Assembly (NCBI GenBank): GCA_025056455.1 | Contig: JANWVY010000007.1 | Coordinates: forward strand, 165,387-229,386 | Length of the DNA stretch: 64,000 bases | DNA from: Bryobacteraceae bacterium | GTDB lineage: Bacteria > Acidobacteriota > Terriglobia > Bryobacterales > Bryobacteraceae | Reading direction: 5' to 3' | Shown: positions 18,993-27,500 of the stretch, piece by piece | Layout: every line of letters begins with the position of its first letter | How positions within the stretch are numbered: position 1 is the stretch's first letter | Translations under genes and position numbers: made by a program | Notes under the pieces: model-generated | The model's input: only the letters and a program-made list of their open reading frames with translations | Databases searched by the model: none | What the model was told of the DNA's origin: nothing

Positions 18993-19513
18993 CCAGCTGG
19001 CCAAATGGTCCTCCACCAGTGCTCGAGGTGGGAAAAACTTGCACGGCTGAACAGGGAATCAGGTTCCAGTACGTAACACGGCCGGGAACGCCCGCGCCAA
19101 GTCTTCACGCCAAACTGGCGGAATCGCGCCTTGGCGTTGGCTGCACGGAGGGGGCGAAGTTCTCTTGGGGCGATTTTTTCGGTGGCCAGCAGCCGGTCTG
19201 CAAGGAGTGCAACGAGTTGTCCGCCGCTTGAAAACGGAAGGCGGACGGTGATGGCTACCCGGGGAGGTCCTTGACATGTGATGTCGAAATAGCGCCGTAA
19301 ATCGATTGCCGGAGCTGTTGTCTGGGGTAAATGAAGCAGGCCCGCAAGCCAGTCCGGTTCCGTGTCGATTGGGGTGAAAACGGGGTTTTCGAGCAGGTGC
19401 TCTACTCGGTGAGCCGCAACGGCAAAGCTGGTATCTCCAGCGCGGAACAACAAGAAGGGTTCCTTCTTGTTGCTTGTGCGTGCGGGAGAGTGGTTCGATT
19501 GCTCGTATTGCAT
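18989..19513 (-). CDS. CheW-like domain protein
   Basis: This 174-residue protein has one CheW-like domain: FLLFRAGDTSFAVAAHRVEH, then VFTPIDTEPDWLAGLLHLPQ, then APAIDLRRYF, then VALLADRLLATEKI. CheW couples chemoreceptors to the CheA kinase. The sequence diverges (LLHLPQTTAP where CheW usually has a G-x-x-x-R-G turn), and no che or receptor gene is nearby. It may be a scaffold in a non-chemotaxis system or act as an orphan. I chose ATG at 19513; an upstream in-frame start at 19564 adds 17 residues. Its upstream region holds the minisatellites. Confidence 0.7.
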   Translation of the reverse strand: MQYEQSNHSPARTSNKKEPFLLFRAGDTSFAVAAHRVEHLLENPVFTPIDTEPDWLAGLLHLPQTTAPAIDLRRYFDITCQGPPRVAITVRLPFSSGGQLVALLADRLLATEKIAPRELRPLRAANAKARFRQFGVKTWRGRSRPCYVLEPDSLFSRASFSHLEHWWRTIWPAG

Positions 19514-19708
19514 CAAGCTGCCCACTACTTGCAGACGAAAGTAAGCTGAGGCGTTTACAGCCAATCAGCTGGGGGTATGAGCGGCCCACCGTTGGTTGGA
19601 GTTGTTGGGAGGCGCACCGCCCGTGTTGCACCCCGCACCGCTCCCTGCACGTTCGGCTCTGTTGGGAGCGGCACTAACTGTTGCACCCTTAGTCCACACT
19701 GCCCCACC

Positions 19709-19858
19709 GCCTGCCTGTGCACCCCCGCCTCCGTCTGCACCCCGCCTCTGTCTGCACCCTGCCTCTGTTTGCACCCCCCACCTCCGTTTGCACCCTGCCT
19801 CTGTCTGCACCCTCCACCTCCGTTTGCCTCCCCGCCTCTGTCTGCACCCCCCACCTGC
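19709..19858. repeat. Minisatellite with 17-bp unit
   Basis: About eight degenerate head-to-tail copies of the unit CGCCTCTGTCTGCACCC are present, with copies of 17 to 19 bases. Variation is concentrated at the first base (C or T), in CTCTGT versus CTCCGT, and in the length of the C-run. The unit is not a multiple of three and the array sits between genes, so it is not coding. The plus strand is strongly pyrimidine-rich. Confidence 0.85.
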
Positions 19859-19890
19859 CACCCGCCCTCGGCAAGGCTCCTCTATATAGG

Positions 19891-20021
19891 AGCCGCCCTT
19901 ACTGTTGGCTAGGGCCGCCCGTGCTGTTGGTCAGAGCCGCCCTTGCTATTGGCGAGGGCCTCCCGTGCTTTTGGCTAGAGCCGCCCCTGGTGTTGGCTAG
20001 AGCCGCCCCTGCTCTGGTTGA
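19891..20021. repeat. Minisatellite with 22-bp unit
   Basis: Five copies of exactly 22 bases run at 19891, 19913, 19935, 19957 and 19979, followed by a partial sixth copy. The consensus is RGCCGCCCNTGCTGTTGGCTAG. Differences are single substitutions, with no length change. A period of 22 bases is close to two turns of B-DNA, so each copy would face the same side of the helix. The unit is unrelated to the 17-bp unit 30 bases upstream. Confidence 0.9.
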
Positions 20022-20225
20022 ACCTCCCTTCGGCCCCCCCCCGACATCGAGCTTATCGGTCAGCGGCAGCCGTATTGAGAAGTTTTCGTGGTCGAAATTC
20101 TGATTGCTTCGCGAGCCTGGAAAAGTGTGGTTTCGGTCCGGTAAGTCAGTGTTTTCCCACGCACCTATCGGCGCCATAGAAACTTTGAATTGGACGAGGG
20201 GCGCCGTTCCTCACTACCCTGAGTT

Positions 20226-21014
20226 ATGAGTGTTGTTAGCCCGGAGCCCCTGGCTTCGCAAGTTGGTCTTTTACATCGAATTAGCAGCATCGTCAGCTCA
20301 GAGTTGTCCCTGGATGAAATGCTGGGAGAAATCCTCGGACTGACGGTGCAGGCGTCGGGTTGTGACGCTTGTCTTGTTTATCTGCTCGATTCCAGCACGC
20401 AGGAAATTGTTCTGCGCGCCTCGCAACTCCCTCATGCCAAAGCGCTCGGGAAATTGCGTATGAAAATGGGGGAAGGCATAACGGGTTGGGTAGCCGAACA
20501 TAAATCGGTGGTGGCTCTTTCTTCCAATGCCGGGAAAGATCCCCGATTTAAGCGGTTTCCAAGTCTGATCGAAGATACTTACGAAGCCTTTATTTCGGTT
20601 CCCTTGATCAGCGGTGGCGACATCGTCGGAGTGATTAACGTACACTACCGGGCTCCTCGCGAACACGATCCGCAACTTCTCGCGATGTTGTCCTTCATTG
20701 GTGAGCAGATGGGCGGAGCGATCGCCAAGTCCATCCTGGCTGAGGAGAACCGGCGCCTTCAGCAAGAGGCGCTCGAAATGAAACGCCAGCTTGAGGCCCG
20801 AAAGTTGATTGAACGGGCCAAAGGCATTCTCATGCAACGGCATAAGCTAACCGAGGAAGAGGCCTACCTGAAGTTGCGCAATGACAGCCGGCGTTCGCGC
20901 CGCGCCATGCGAGACCTAGCCGAGCAAATCATCCAACAGGAGGTGAAAGCACGGCAGGCGGAGGCAGCTGCTGCGTCGGAAGCTGCTGCGTCGGAAGCTG
21001 CTTCTGAGAGCTAA
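20226..21014 (+). CDS. GAF-ANTAR RNA-binding antiterminator-type regulator
   Basis: The protein has 262 residues. A GAF sensor domain covers about residues 15-175 (ASGCDACLVYLLDSSTQEIV, MGEGITGWVAEHKSVVAL, DTYEAFISVPLISGGDIVGV). A helical linker leads to an ANTAR domain (about 188-240): EARKLIERAKGILMQRHKLT, then EEEAYLKLRNDSRRSRRAMR. ANTAR proteins bind paired hexaloop hairpins in nascent RNA and prevent termination. The signal sensed by this GAF domain is unknown. The C terminus is an Ala/Ser/Glu tail coded by a 15-bp tandem repeat. No histidine kinase is adjacent, so direct ligand control through GAF is likely (inference). Confidence 0.88.
   Translation: MSVVSPEPLASQVGLLHRISSIVSSELSLDEMLGEILGLTVQASGCDACLVYLLDSSTQEIVLRASQLPHAKALGKLRMKMGEGITGWVAEHKSVVALSSNAGKDPRFKRFPSLIEDTYEAFISVPLISGGDIVGVINVHYRAPREHDPQLLAMLSFIGEQMGGAIAKSILAEENRRLQQEALEMKRQLEARKLIERAKGILMQRHKLTEEEAYLKLRNDSRRSRRAMRDLAEQIIQQEVKARQAEAAAASEAAASEAASES
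20967..21011 (+). repeat. In-frame 15-bp repeat coding AAASE
   Basis: Two exact copies of GCTGCTGCGTCGGAA (20967-20981 and 20982-20996) and a third, diverged copy lie at the end of the GAF-ANTAR gene. The unit is codon-aligned, so copy-number change would lengthen the C-terminal tail by five residues without a frameshift. Confidence 0.85.
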
Positions 21015-21171
21015 TTCCGACAGGCGGCTACATCTCGCCGCACCCCGTTCCTGCGTCGCGGGATGGCAGGCCGCTGTGGCTCAGACCTGCCTCGGAGGAT
21101 GACCGCAATCGAAAAGGCAGGCTCGCGCCAGGCGATCGCCAAGCGGGACGCGCGACCGTTAAGATGGGCAC

Positions 21172-22179
21172 TTGCGCCCTTTTGATCCACTCATTCGCAA
21201 TCCGCACTTGCAGACGATTGCGGGCTCGGTGTGGCGAAGGCCCGAGCGGGCGGATCTGTTTCCCGTTCGCTCCAAGTTTTATCAGACGGAACCGGCGGTA
21301 CAGGTCCTGGTGCGCGAGCAATCGCCGCGTGGTGAACCGCGAGGAGTTCTTCTCCTGGTGCACGGTTTAGAAGGCTCGAGCGAGGCGGGCTATATGCGTA
21401 GCCTGAGTCACCTCGCCTTGCAAGCCGGCTATGCCGCACACCGGTCCAATATTCGTGGTTGCGGAGGAACGGAAGCGTTATGTGACACGCTCTATCATGC
21501 GGGCCTCACCGCGGATCTGCGATTTCTGGTTTTCCAACTGCGATCCCGCTACCAGATGCCCGTGCACGTGTGCGGTTTTTCGCTTGGCGCAAACATGGCT
21601 CTAAAGCTGGCCGGCGAACTGGGCGAGCAAGCCCGCGGCGTAGTGGCCTCTGTCGTTGCTGTTAGCGCGCCAATCGATCTCAAGGCTTGTGCTCAGGCCA
21701 TGAATCGCCTAGAGAACTGGCTTTACCAGCGCCGCTTCCTTCAGAGCATGTGCGCCCGGTTACGCCGGCGTGAAAAACTCATGCCCCAAGTATTTCGGTT
21801 TAACAACCTCGAGAAGCTGCGCACGATTTACGATTTTGATCATCACGTCACAGCGCCGTTTTTCGGTTTTGGCAGTGCGGAAGGCTACTACGGCACGCAA
21901 TCGGCCCAGTTGTTTCTGGAATCCATTCGCGTTCCGGCGCTTTTGATTCAAGCCAAGGATGATCCGATGATCCCTTTTGACGTTTTTCGACATCCGGCAT
22001 TCAGTCGCAATCCCTGGCTCGAGCTGTGGGCGGTGAACCATGGCGGACACGTGGGCTTTCTGGCTCGAGGCAGCTACCGATTCTGGGTGGATTTGGCGGT
22101 CGTAGACTGGCTTGCTCACCTCGAGAATCGAACTGGCGCCGAACAGGCTTTACCCTCCCCACCCCCTTTGATAAACTGA
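21172..22179 (+). CDS. YheT-type alpha/beta hydrolase
   Basis: This 335-residue alpha/beta hydrolase opens with IRNPHLQTIAGSVWRR, equivalent to the HPHLQT signature of the YheT/ABHD1-3 esterase family. The oxyanion region is VHGLEGSSEAGYMRSL and the nucleophile elbow is CGFSLGANMALKLAGE with Ser in G-x-S-x-G. The acid lies in QAKDDPMIPFDV and the catalytic His in NHGGHVGFL. Physiological substrates of bacterial members are not established; eukaryotic relatives act on acyl lipids. The start appears to be TTG at 21172, because no ATG or GTG gives the conserved N terminus. The ribosome site is weak. Confidence 0.87.
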   Translation: MRPFDPLIRNPHLQTIAGSVWRRPERADLFPVRSKFYQTEPAVQVLVREQSPRGEPRGVLLLVHGLEGSSEAGYMRSLSHLALQAGYAAHRSNIRGCGGTEALCDTLYHAGLTADLRFLVFQLRSRYQMPVHVCGFSLGANMALKLAGELGEQARGVVASVVAVSAPIDLKACAQAMNRLENWLYQRRFLQSMCARLRRREKLMPQVFRFNNLEKLRTIYDFDHHVTAPFFGFGSAEGYYGTQSAQLFLESIRVPALLIQAKDDPMIPFDVFRHPAFSRNPWLELWAVNHGGHVGFLARGSYRFWVDLAVVDWLAHLENRTGAEQALPSPPPLIN

Positions 22180-22190
22180 AAAAGCAGCCT

Positions 22191-22264
22191 TGGGAGGTCG
22201 TCTAATGGTAAGACTGCAGACTCTGGATCTGCGTATCGGGGTTCGAATCCCTGCCTCCCAGCCA
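22191..22264 (+). tRNA. tRNA-Gln (anticodon CTG)
   Basis: The acceptor stem TGGGAGG/CCTCCCA is perfect, with discriminator G and an encoded CCA at 22262-22264. The anticodon stem GCAGA/TCTGC encloses the loop CTCTGGA with anticodon CTG, which reads CAG. The T arm has GGTTCGAATCC. The D arm contains TCTAATGGTAAGA. The gene begins 11 bases after the hydrolase stop, so it may be co-transcribed with it. Confidence 0.95.
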
Positions 22265-22537
22265 CCGGAATTCTTACCTCCTCGTGACAAATACCCGGCC
22301 TACAGCGTCCTAATTTGGTGTCGGTGAAATCGCAAAAATCGATGTCACGACCCGACCGGAGCGGCTCGCGAAGACATCGCTCAGTTGATCAGCGAATTGC
22401 CGTGCCAAATCGTCTTCGATGCCTTCAAACTCGCCAAAGGCGCCGGTGAGGGCTCCTTCTTGCTCTGGGTCTGCTCCCGGCCTCAGCTCGCGAAGCAGAA
22501 AATGAAAGAATCTCCGAAGCGCGCCCCGGCCGAGGTT

Positions 22538-22765
22538 CTACCGCTCCTTCCACTCGCAACCACCTTGGGCAGCGGCTTTGAGGCAACTCGGGCAAAGACA
22601 ATCCTGGTAACACCGGCGGAGTGCCTGCCGAGCTTCGTCCGAGAGAGTAACCTGAGCGCACCAGCAGCCGCCCAAAAAAGGCCCGCACTGAAACTCCTGA
22701 CTGCACCCTTCGCAACGGATCCGCCGAGCCCAGAAAATTGCTTTTAGCAGTTGGAATTTGTTCAC
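22538..22765 (-). CDS. Small cysteine-rich CWC-family protein
   Basis: This 75-residue protein has the pattern of the cysteine-rich CWC family: CEGCSQEF, then CGPFLGGCWC, then CLCPSCLKAAA. Six or more Cys probably bind one or two metal ions. Members are short, often stand alone and have no known function. No ATG is available. GTG at 22765 (MNKFQLLKAIFW) with a GGGGA stretch upstream is the best start; an in-frame TTG at 22810 is less likely. It is divergent from the downstream phosphodiesterase gene. Confidence 0.75.
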   Translation of the reverse strand: MNKFQLLKAIFWARRIRCEGCSQEFQCGPFLGGCWCAQVTLSDEARQALRRCYQDCLCPSCLKAAAQGGCEWKER

Positions 22766-22906
22766 GACCAATCCCCACTCAGCATGGCGGGTGTGGAAGG
22801 TAGAAGTCAAAATTTGTTTGACGTTACATTCTCGCTACGGGCCGGGCCTTCATTTGAAATTCGATTGAAGCCAGGTTGAAATCGGGATCTGGGACACTGA
22901 GAGACG

Positions 22907-24232
22907 ATGACTAAAATTTGTCTGTTGATCTGGCTGTTCCTGGCGCTTCCTGCTTTCTCCGAGCAGCGCCGTTTAATTCTAATTAGCATCGACGGACTGA
23001 AAGCCCAGACGCTTTGGAACGCTGAGCGGCTTGGCCTCAAGATCCCAAACCTGATCGAGTTCCGCGATCGGGGCGCGGCGGCGGAGGGCCTACTTGGGGT
23101 GTTTCCCACAGTGACTTATCCAAGTCACACCACGATGGTGACGGGCGTGGCCCCAGCCACCCACGGCATTATTTCAAACACGCTTTTTGATCCAGAGCGA
23201 AAGCTCAACGGCGCTTGGTTTTGGTATACCGAGCTGCTCAAGGCGCCAACCCTGTGGCAGGCTGCGAAAAAAGCAGGACTGACCACCGCCGCCGTGGGCT
23301 GGCCGGTGACGGCCGGAGCGCAAATCGACTACAACATCCCCGAATACCGGACACCGCGCAATTCCGACCAGCTCATGTTGTGGCGTGCTCTGGCAACGCC
23401 GGGCTTGCTCGCTGAGTATGAAGCGGCGCGCGGGCGCCCCAAAACGGACGGCGAACACTTCGATGAGCAGCTGTCCGACTGGGCAGCTTATTTGCTCGAA
23501 ATCAAAAAGCCGCATTTGCTGTTGCTGCATTTGGTCGACCTGGATCACGATCAACATGCGCATGGCCCGGAGAGCGAGCCGGCCTTGCGCACGCTTGAAA
23601 ACATCGATCGTGTGCTCGGAAAACTACGGAAATCCGTGGAGGTTGCGGGCGTTGCCTCGCAAACCCGCTGGATCATTGTAAGCGACCACGGTTTCTTTCG
23701 CGTCGAGAAGGCCCTTCATCCGGAGGCAATCCTGGCCAGCTTCGGGTTGACAGCGCCGGAAGAAGACCCGGCGAAGTGGAGAGTCGGAGTTATGATTGCC
23801 GGAGGCGCCGCAGCCTTTGTCGCCAAGGACCCCTCCGATTTGGAAGCGCAAGAACAGGTCACCAGCGTGCTTCGCCGCATGAAGCAAGAAGGGAGCTTTG
23901 GTATCGACCGGATCTTGGATCGTGCGGAGCTCAGCCGGATGAATGCTTGGCCTAATGCGTTTCTTGCTATCAGCATGGAGGAAGGTTGGACCATCGGCTC
24001 GGCGCGCGCTGGCGCTTGGGTGACTCCTTCGCCGCGGGTGAAGGGAACTCACGGCTATGCACCCGGTTCACCCAAGATGGATTGCACATTCATCGCCTAC
24101 GGCCCTGGTGTAGAGGCGCGCAAGCTGCCCCGGGGTGAGCTTCGAGACGTGGCGAAGACGGCAGCCAATCTTCTCGGAGTGTCCCTTCCAACCGCCGAAG
24201 GTCGCGACCTGCTCCAGGGGAATTCGAACTGA
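22907..24232 (+). CDS. Exported ENPP-type phosphodiesterase/alkaline phosphatase family protein
   Basis: This 441-residue protein has a signal peptide (LLIWLFLALPAFS). The type I phosphodiesterase/nucleotide pyrophosphatase fold is clear: metal ligand Asp in LISIDGLKAQ, nucleophile Thr70 in FPTVTYPSHTTMVTG, the D-H pair in LVDLDHDQHAHG, IVSDHGF and a final His in KGTHGY. The enzymes hydrolyse phosphodiester or pyrophosphate bonds of nucleotides or lipids in the periplasm. It is followed by 282 bases with short hairpins before the next receptor gene. Confidence 0.9.
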   Translation: MTKICLLIWLFLALPAFSEQRRLILISIDGLKAQTLWNAERLGLKIPNLIEFRDRGAAAEGLLGVFPTVTYPSHTTMVTGVAPATHGIISNTLFDPERKLNGAWFWYTELLKAPTLWQAAKKAGLTTAAVGWPVTAGAQIDYNIPEYRTPRNSDQLMLWRALATPGLLAEYEAARGRPKTDGEHFDEQLSDWAAYLLEIKKPHLLLLHLVDLDHDQHAHGPESEPALRTLENIDRVLGKLRKSVEVAGVASQTRWIIVSDHGFFRVEKALHPEAILASFGLTAPEEDPAKWRVGVMIAGGAAAFVAKDPSDLEAQEQVTSVLRRMKQEGSFGIDRILDRAELSRMNAWPNAFLAISMEEGWTIGSARAGAWVTPSPRVKGTHGYAPGSPKMDCTFIAYGPGVEARKLPRGELRDVAKTAANLLGVSLPTAEGRDLLQGNSN

Positions 24233-24514
24233 AAAAAAAGAGAACCCTTAAACGGGCCTTGGCCTGTTAAACCGTAACAACAGTCCAGGAGTTATTCCTG
24301 GCCCGAATTCTCTTGCCTCGGGTTTCAATCCCACGTCGACCCCAGGTTGAGGCAGCACAACTCGGCTGTCCGAAGCGCAGGCGGTGCGGAGTTGGCTTCC
24401 TTCAACTGCAGTTGTGGGCTGTAGTGCGACTGCATAGAATGCCAGCAGTGGATGATTTGGCTCAGATCCTTGGAACCGAGCCCACATTCGACCTGTCGAA
24501 GGGAGAACCTGGTC

Positions 24515-27500
24515 ATGATTTGCTTGCTTGGTTTGCTGTTGGCAGGGCTAACTTGGACCGTTCTGCCGCTTTCAGCGCAGACCGCTCTTGCAACCATCAC
24601 CGGTACGGTGACAGACCAGCAAGGCGCAGGTGTGCCTAACGTCAAGGTGACCGTGACCAACAACGCCACCATGCTCACCTATTCCGGCACCAGTTCGTCG
24701 GATGGCACCTATGTGATCCCTCAACTCCCCATTGGCGCTTACTCGCTTGTGGCCACGGCGCCGGGCTTTAAAACCTTCCAGCAACGCAGCATCACAGTCG
24801 AGGTCTCGCAACGCCTCCGCCTTGATATTCGCCTCGAAGTGGGTGCAGTTTCCGAAAGCGTCAACGTGACGGCCGAGCTACCCCGCGTTCAGACTGAAGA
24901 CTCCACATTAGGAGCCGTCGTCGAACGAAAGCGAATTGAAGAGTTGCCCTTAAACGGCCGCCACGTGTTCAACTTGGTGAAAATCGTGGCCGGCGTTCAG
25001 CCCCGCTTCAACAATACCGACGGCTTTGCGGAGATTTCCAACCAAGCGTTTTCCCAGATTCGCATCAACGGGGGGCCGGCCTACGGTAACCAGTTCTTTT
25101 TAGACGGCAGCGTGAACTCGGCGCCTGTGCACAACGAGATTGCAGTGGTGCCCATGGTGGACGCCGTACAAGAGTTCCGCGTCGAAACGAATGCCTTGAA
25201 GGCCGAATTTGGTCAGACTTCGGGAGGCGTCATCAACGTGGTGACCAAGTCGGGGACCAATGAGTTTCACGGGTCGCTTTACGAGTTCGTCCGAAATGAC
25301 GCCCTGGATGCGCGCAACGCCTTCTCCACGCAACCGGATCCCCGCACTGGAAGAATCAAGCAGTTGCTGCGCTATCACCAGTTTGGGGGCACCGTGGGAG
25401 GGCCGGTTTGGCTCCCCCGCATGTACAATGGCGGGAACCAAACGTTTTTCTTTGTTGGTTATGAGCAATGGCGCTGGGTTTCTTCCGGTGCGCCTCGCCT
25501 AGGCTCGGTCGCGATTCCAGAGTGGCGCGAAGGAAATTTTTCGAACTTGCGGGACGGCCGCGGCCAGCTCATCCCGCTGTTTGATCCTGCAACGACAGCG
25601 CCCAATCCGGCTGGCTCGGGGTTTGTCCGTGCTCCGCTTCCCGGCAACCTCGTCCCCCGAAGCCGCATGGATCCCCTCTCCTTGCGGGTTCTGGCTTTCA
25701 TGCCCGAACCCAACGCGACGCCCACCGACCCTTTTACCTTTGCAAACAACTTTACGGCTCTCATTCCCTCGCGGTCCAACCAGGGAGTAACCTCGCTGCG
25801 CGTTGATCACCGGCTGAGCGAAAGTGATTCGCTGTTTTTCCGCTATAGTGGAACCCGAAACACACGCCAGGATCGCGGATGGGGCCTTGGACCGGCGGAT
25901 CCAGCCGCGCGAAACGACCAGCGGGACAATCACAACGCCATCCTCAACTACACACGGGTGATCTCGCCAAGGCTGTTAAACGATCTTCGCTTTGCGGCTT
26001 CCCGCCAATGGTTGCCATTCCTACATCCCAGCTTTGACCAAAACTGGCCTCAGCGGCTGGGCTATCCGGCTATCATCCCGCAAGATCAATTTCCTCCTGT
26101 GACCATTTCCGGTCTTCTCGGGATTGGTTCCAGCGGCTTTTCGGGCGGCTTGCGGGCTCAACAATATGTCCAGATTGTGGATTCGGTGAACTATACGCGC
26201 GGGCGCCACAACTTCAAGACGGGCATCGATTTGCGATGGTCGAGGTTAAGTTTCATCAACCGTGTGAATCCTTCGGGCCTGTTCAATTTCACCGCCGCTC
26301 TCACTGGAAATCCGCTGGTCCCTGCCAATACGGGCCTCGGGTTAGCGTCCTTCTTACTCGGAGAAGTAGCGGGCGGCCAGCAGGGCTTCCGGCCCTTCTT
26401 CCAGTACCGCTCGCTCCCTCTGGGCGTCTACTTCCAAGATGACTGGAAGGTGACGCCGCGACTTACCCTGAACATCGGAGTACGCTACGACGTGAGCTTC
26501 GGTCCCAGTGAGTTACATGACCGCCATTCGAGTTTTGATCCTTTTGTCGTGAACCCGGAAACGCAAATGCCGGGCGTAATGACCTACGCCGGAGTTGGCC
26601 GGCCCCGCACATTCGTCGATCTGGACCGGAATAATTTTGGACCCCGGATCGGTCTGGCCTGGGACCCGCGAGGTGATGGAAAAACCGCAATTCGGGCGGG
26701 TTATGGTCTCATTTACACAATCTCGGAAATTGGCCACACACAAGGCGATAATTCGAGCGCGTTGGGCTTTTCCGTAGATACACCTTTCCAAGCCCCTACT
26801 GCGACCCCTCAAAAGGCCTTCCAGTTCAGCGTCGGGCCTAGTTTTCTCCTCCAACCTCTCGGCGCCGCCGGAGGGCCTTCCGCCTTTCGCGGTTTCTCCG
26901 TGCGTTACCAGGACCGCAACGGCCTCACCCCCTACATGCAACAGTGGAATTTCACCATCCAGCGCGCACTCTGGGCAGGCTGGGTGGCAAGCGTCGTTTA
27001 TGCGGGCAGTAAAGGTACAAAGCTTTTCGGAGGCAACTACGACTTAAATCAGCTTGACCCGCGATTCTTTGCGCTCGGTCTCGCTCTTCAGGACAACGTG
27101 CCGAATCCGTTCCGCGGTCAGATTGCCTCCGGGCCGCTATCCGGAGCAACCGTGGCGCGGTCTCAACTGCTGCGCCCCTATCCCGACTATCAAACCGTTC
27201 AAACCTTTGCCGCCAACAACGCGAGTTCTACCTTTCATTCCTTCCAGCTCTTTGTAGAAAAACGGTTTTCTTCCGGCATTTCCGCTCTGTTCAGTTACAC
27301 CAATAGTAAGTTGATCACTGACGCCCTTTCGGTCGGAGGTGGAGGAAGCGCTGCCGGTCTTGCCGATTTCCGGCTCGGACTTTATAACCGCCGTATCGAA
27401 AAGTCCATCGATTCCGATGACGTCTCGCAGCGGTTGGTGGCCAGCGGGGTAGTGGAGATCCCCATCGGGCGCGGACGGAAATTTGGCAGTAACATGTCCG

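Larger units (their letters stand above)
19514..20225. other. Divergent intergenic region dominated by tandem repeats
   Basis: This region of about 710 bases lies between the divergent CheW-like and GAF-ANTAR genes. Two unrelated minisatellites, listed separately, fill its middle. Long open frames on both strands here translate to low-complexity strings (Cys/Pro/Thr-rich or Gly/Gln/Thr-rich) and are artefacts of the repeats. I see no gene. Confidence 0.7.

Noticed and set aside
19709..20021. Possible CRISPR array.
   Set aside because: Copies are head-to-tail with no unique spacers, and no cas gene is present. These are minisatellites.
19577..20103. Several long open frames on both strands over the repeat arrays.
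   Set aside because: Translations are low-complexity and simply follow the 17-bp and 22-bp repeat units; no start sites or domains.
22265..22312. tRNA-Gln as an integration site with a downstream mobile element.
   Set aside because: No integrase, no second copy of the tRNA end, and downstream genes are ordinary chromosomal types.
24252..24301. Hairpins near 24252-24269 and 24285-24301 as terminators of the phosphodiesterase gene.
   Set aside because: Both stems are real (the second is CCAGGA-GTTAT-TCCTGG), but neither is followed by a T-run, and one has a G-U pair. Insufficient for a terminator call.
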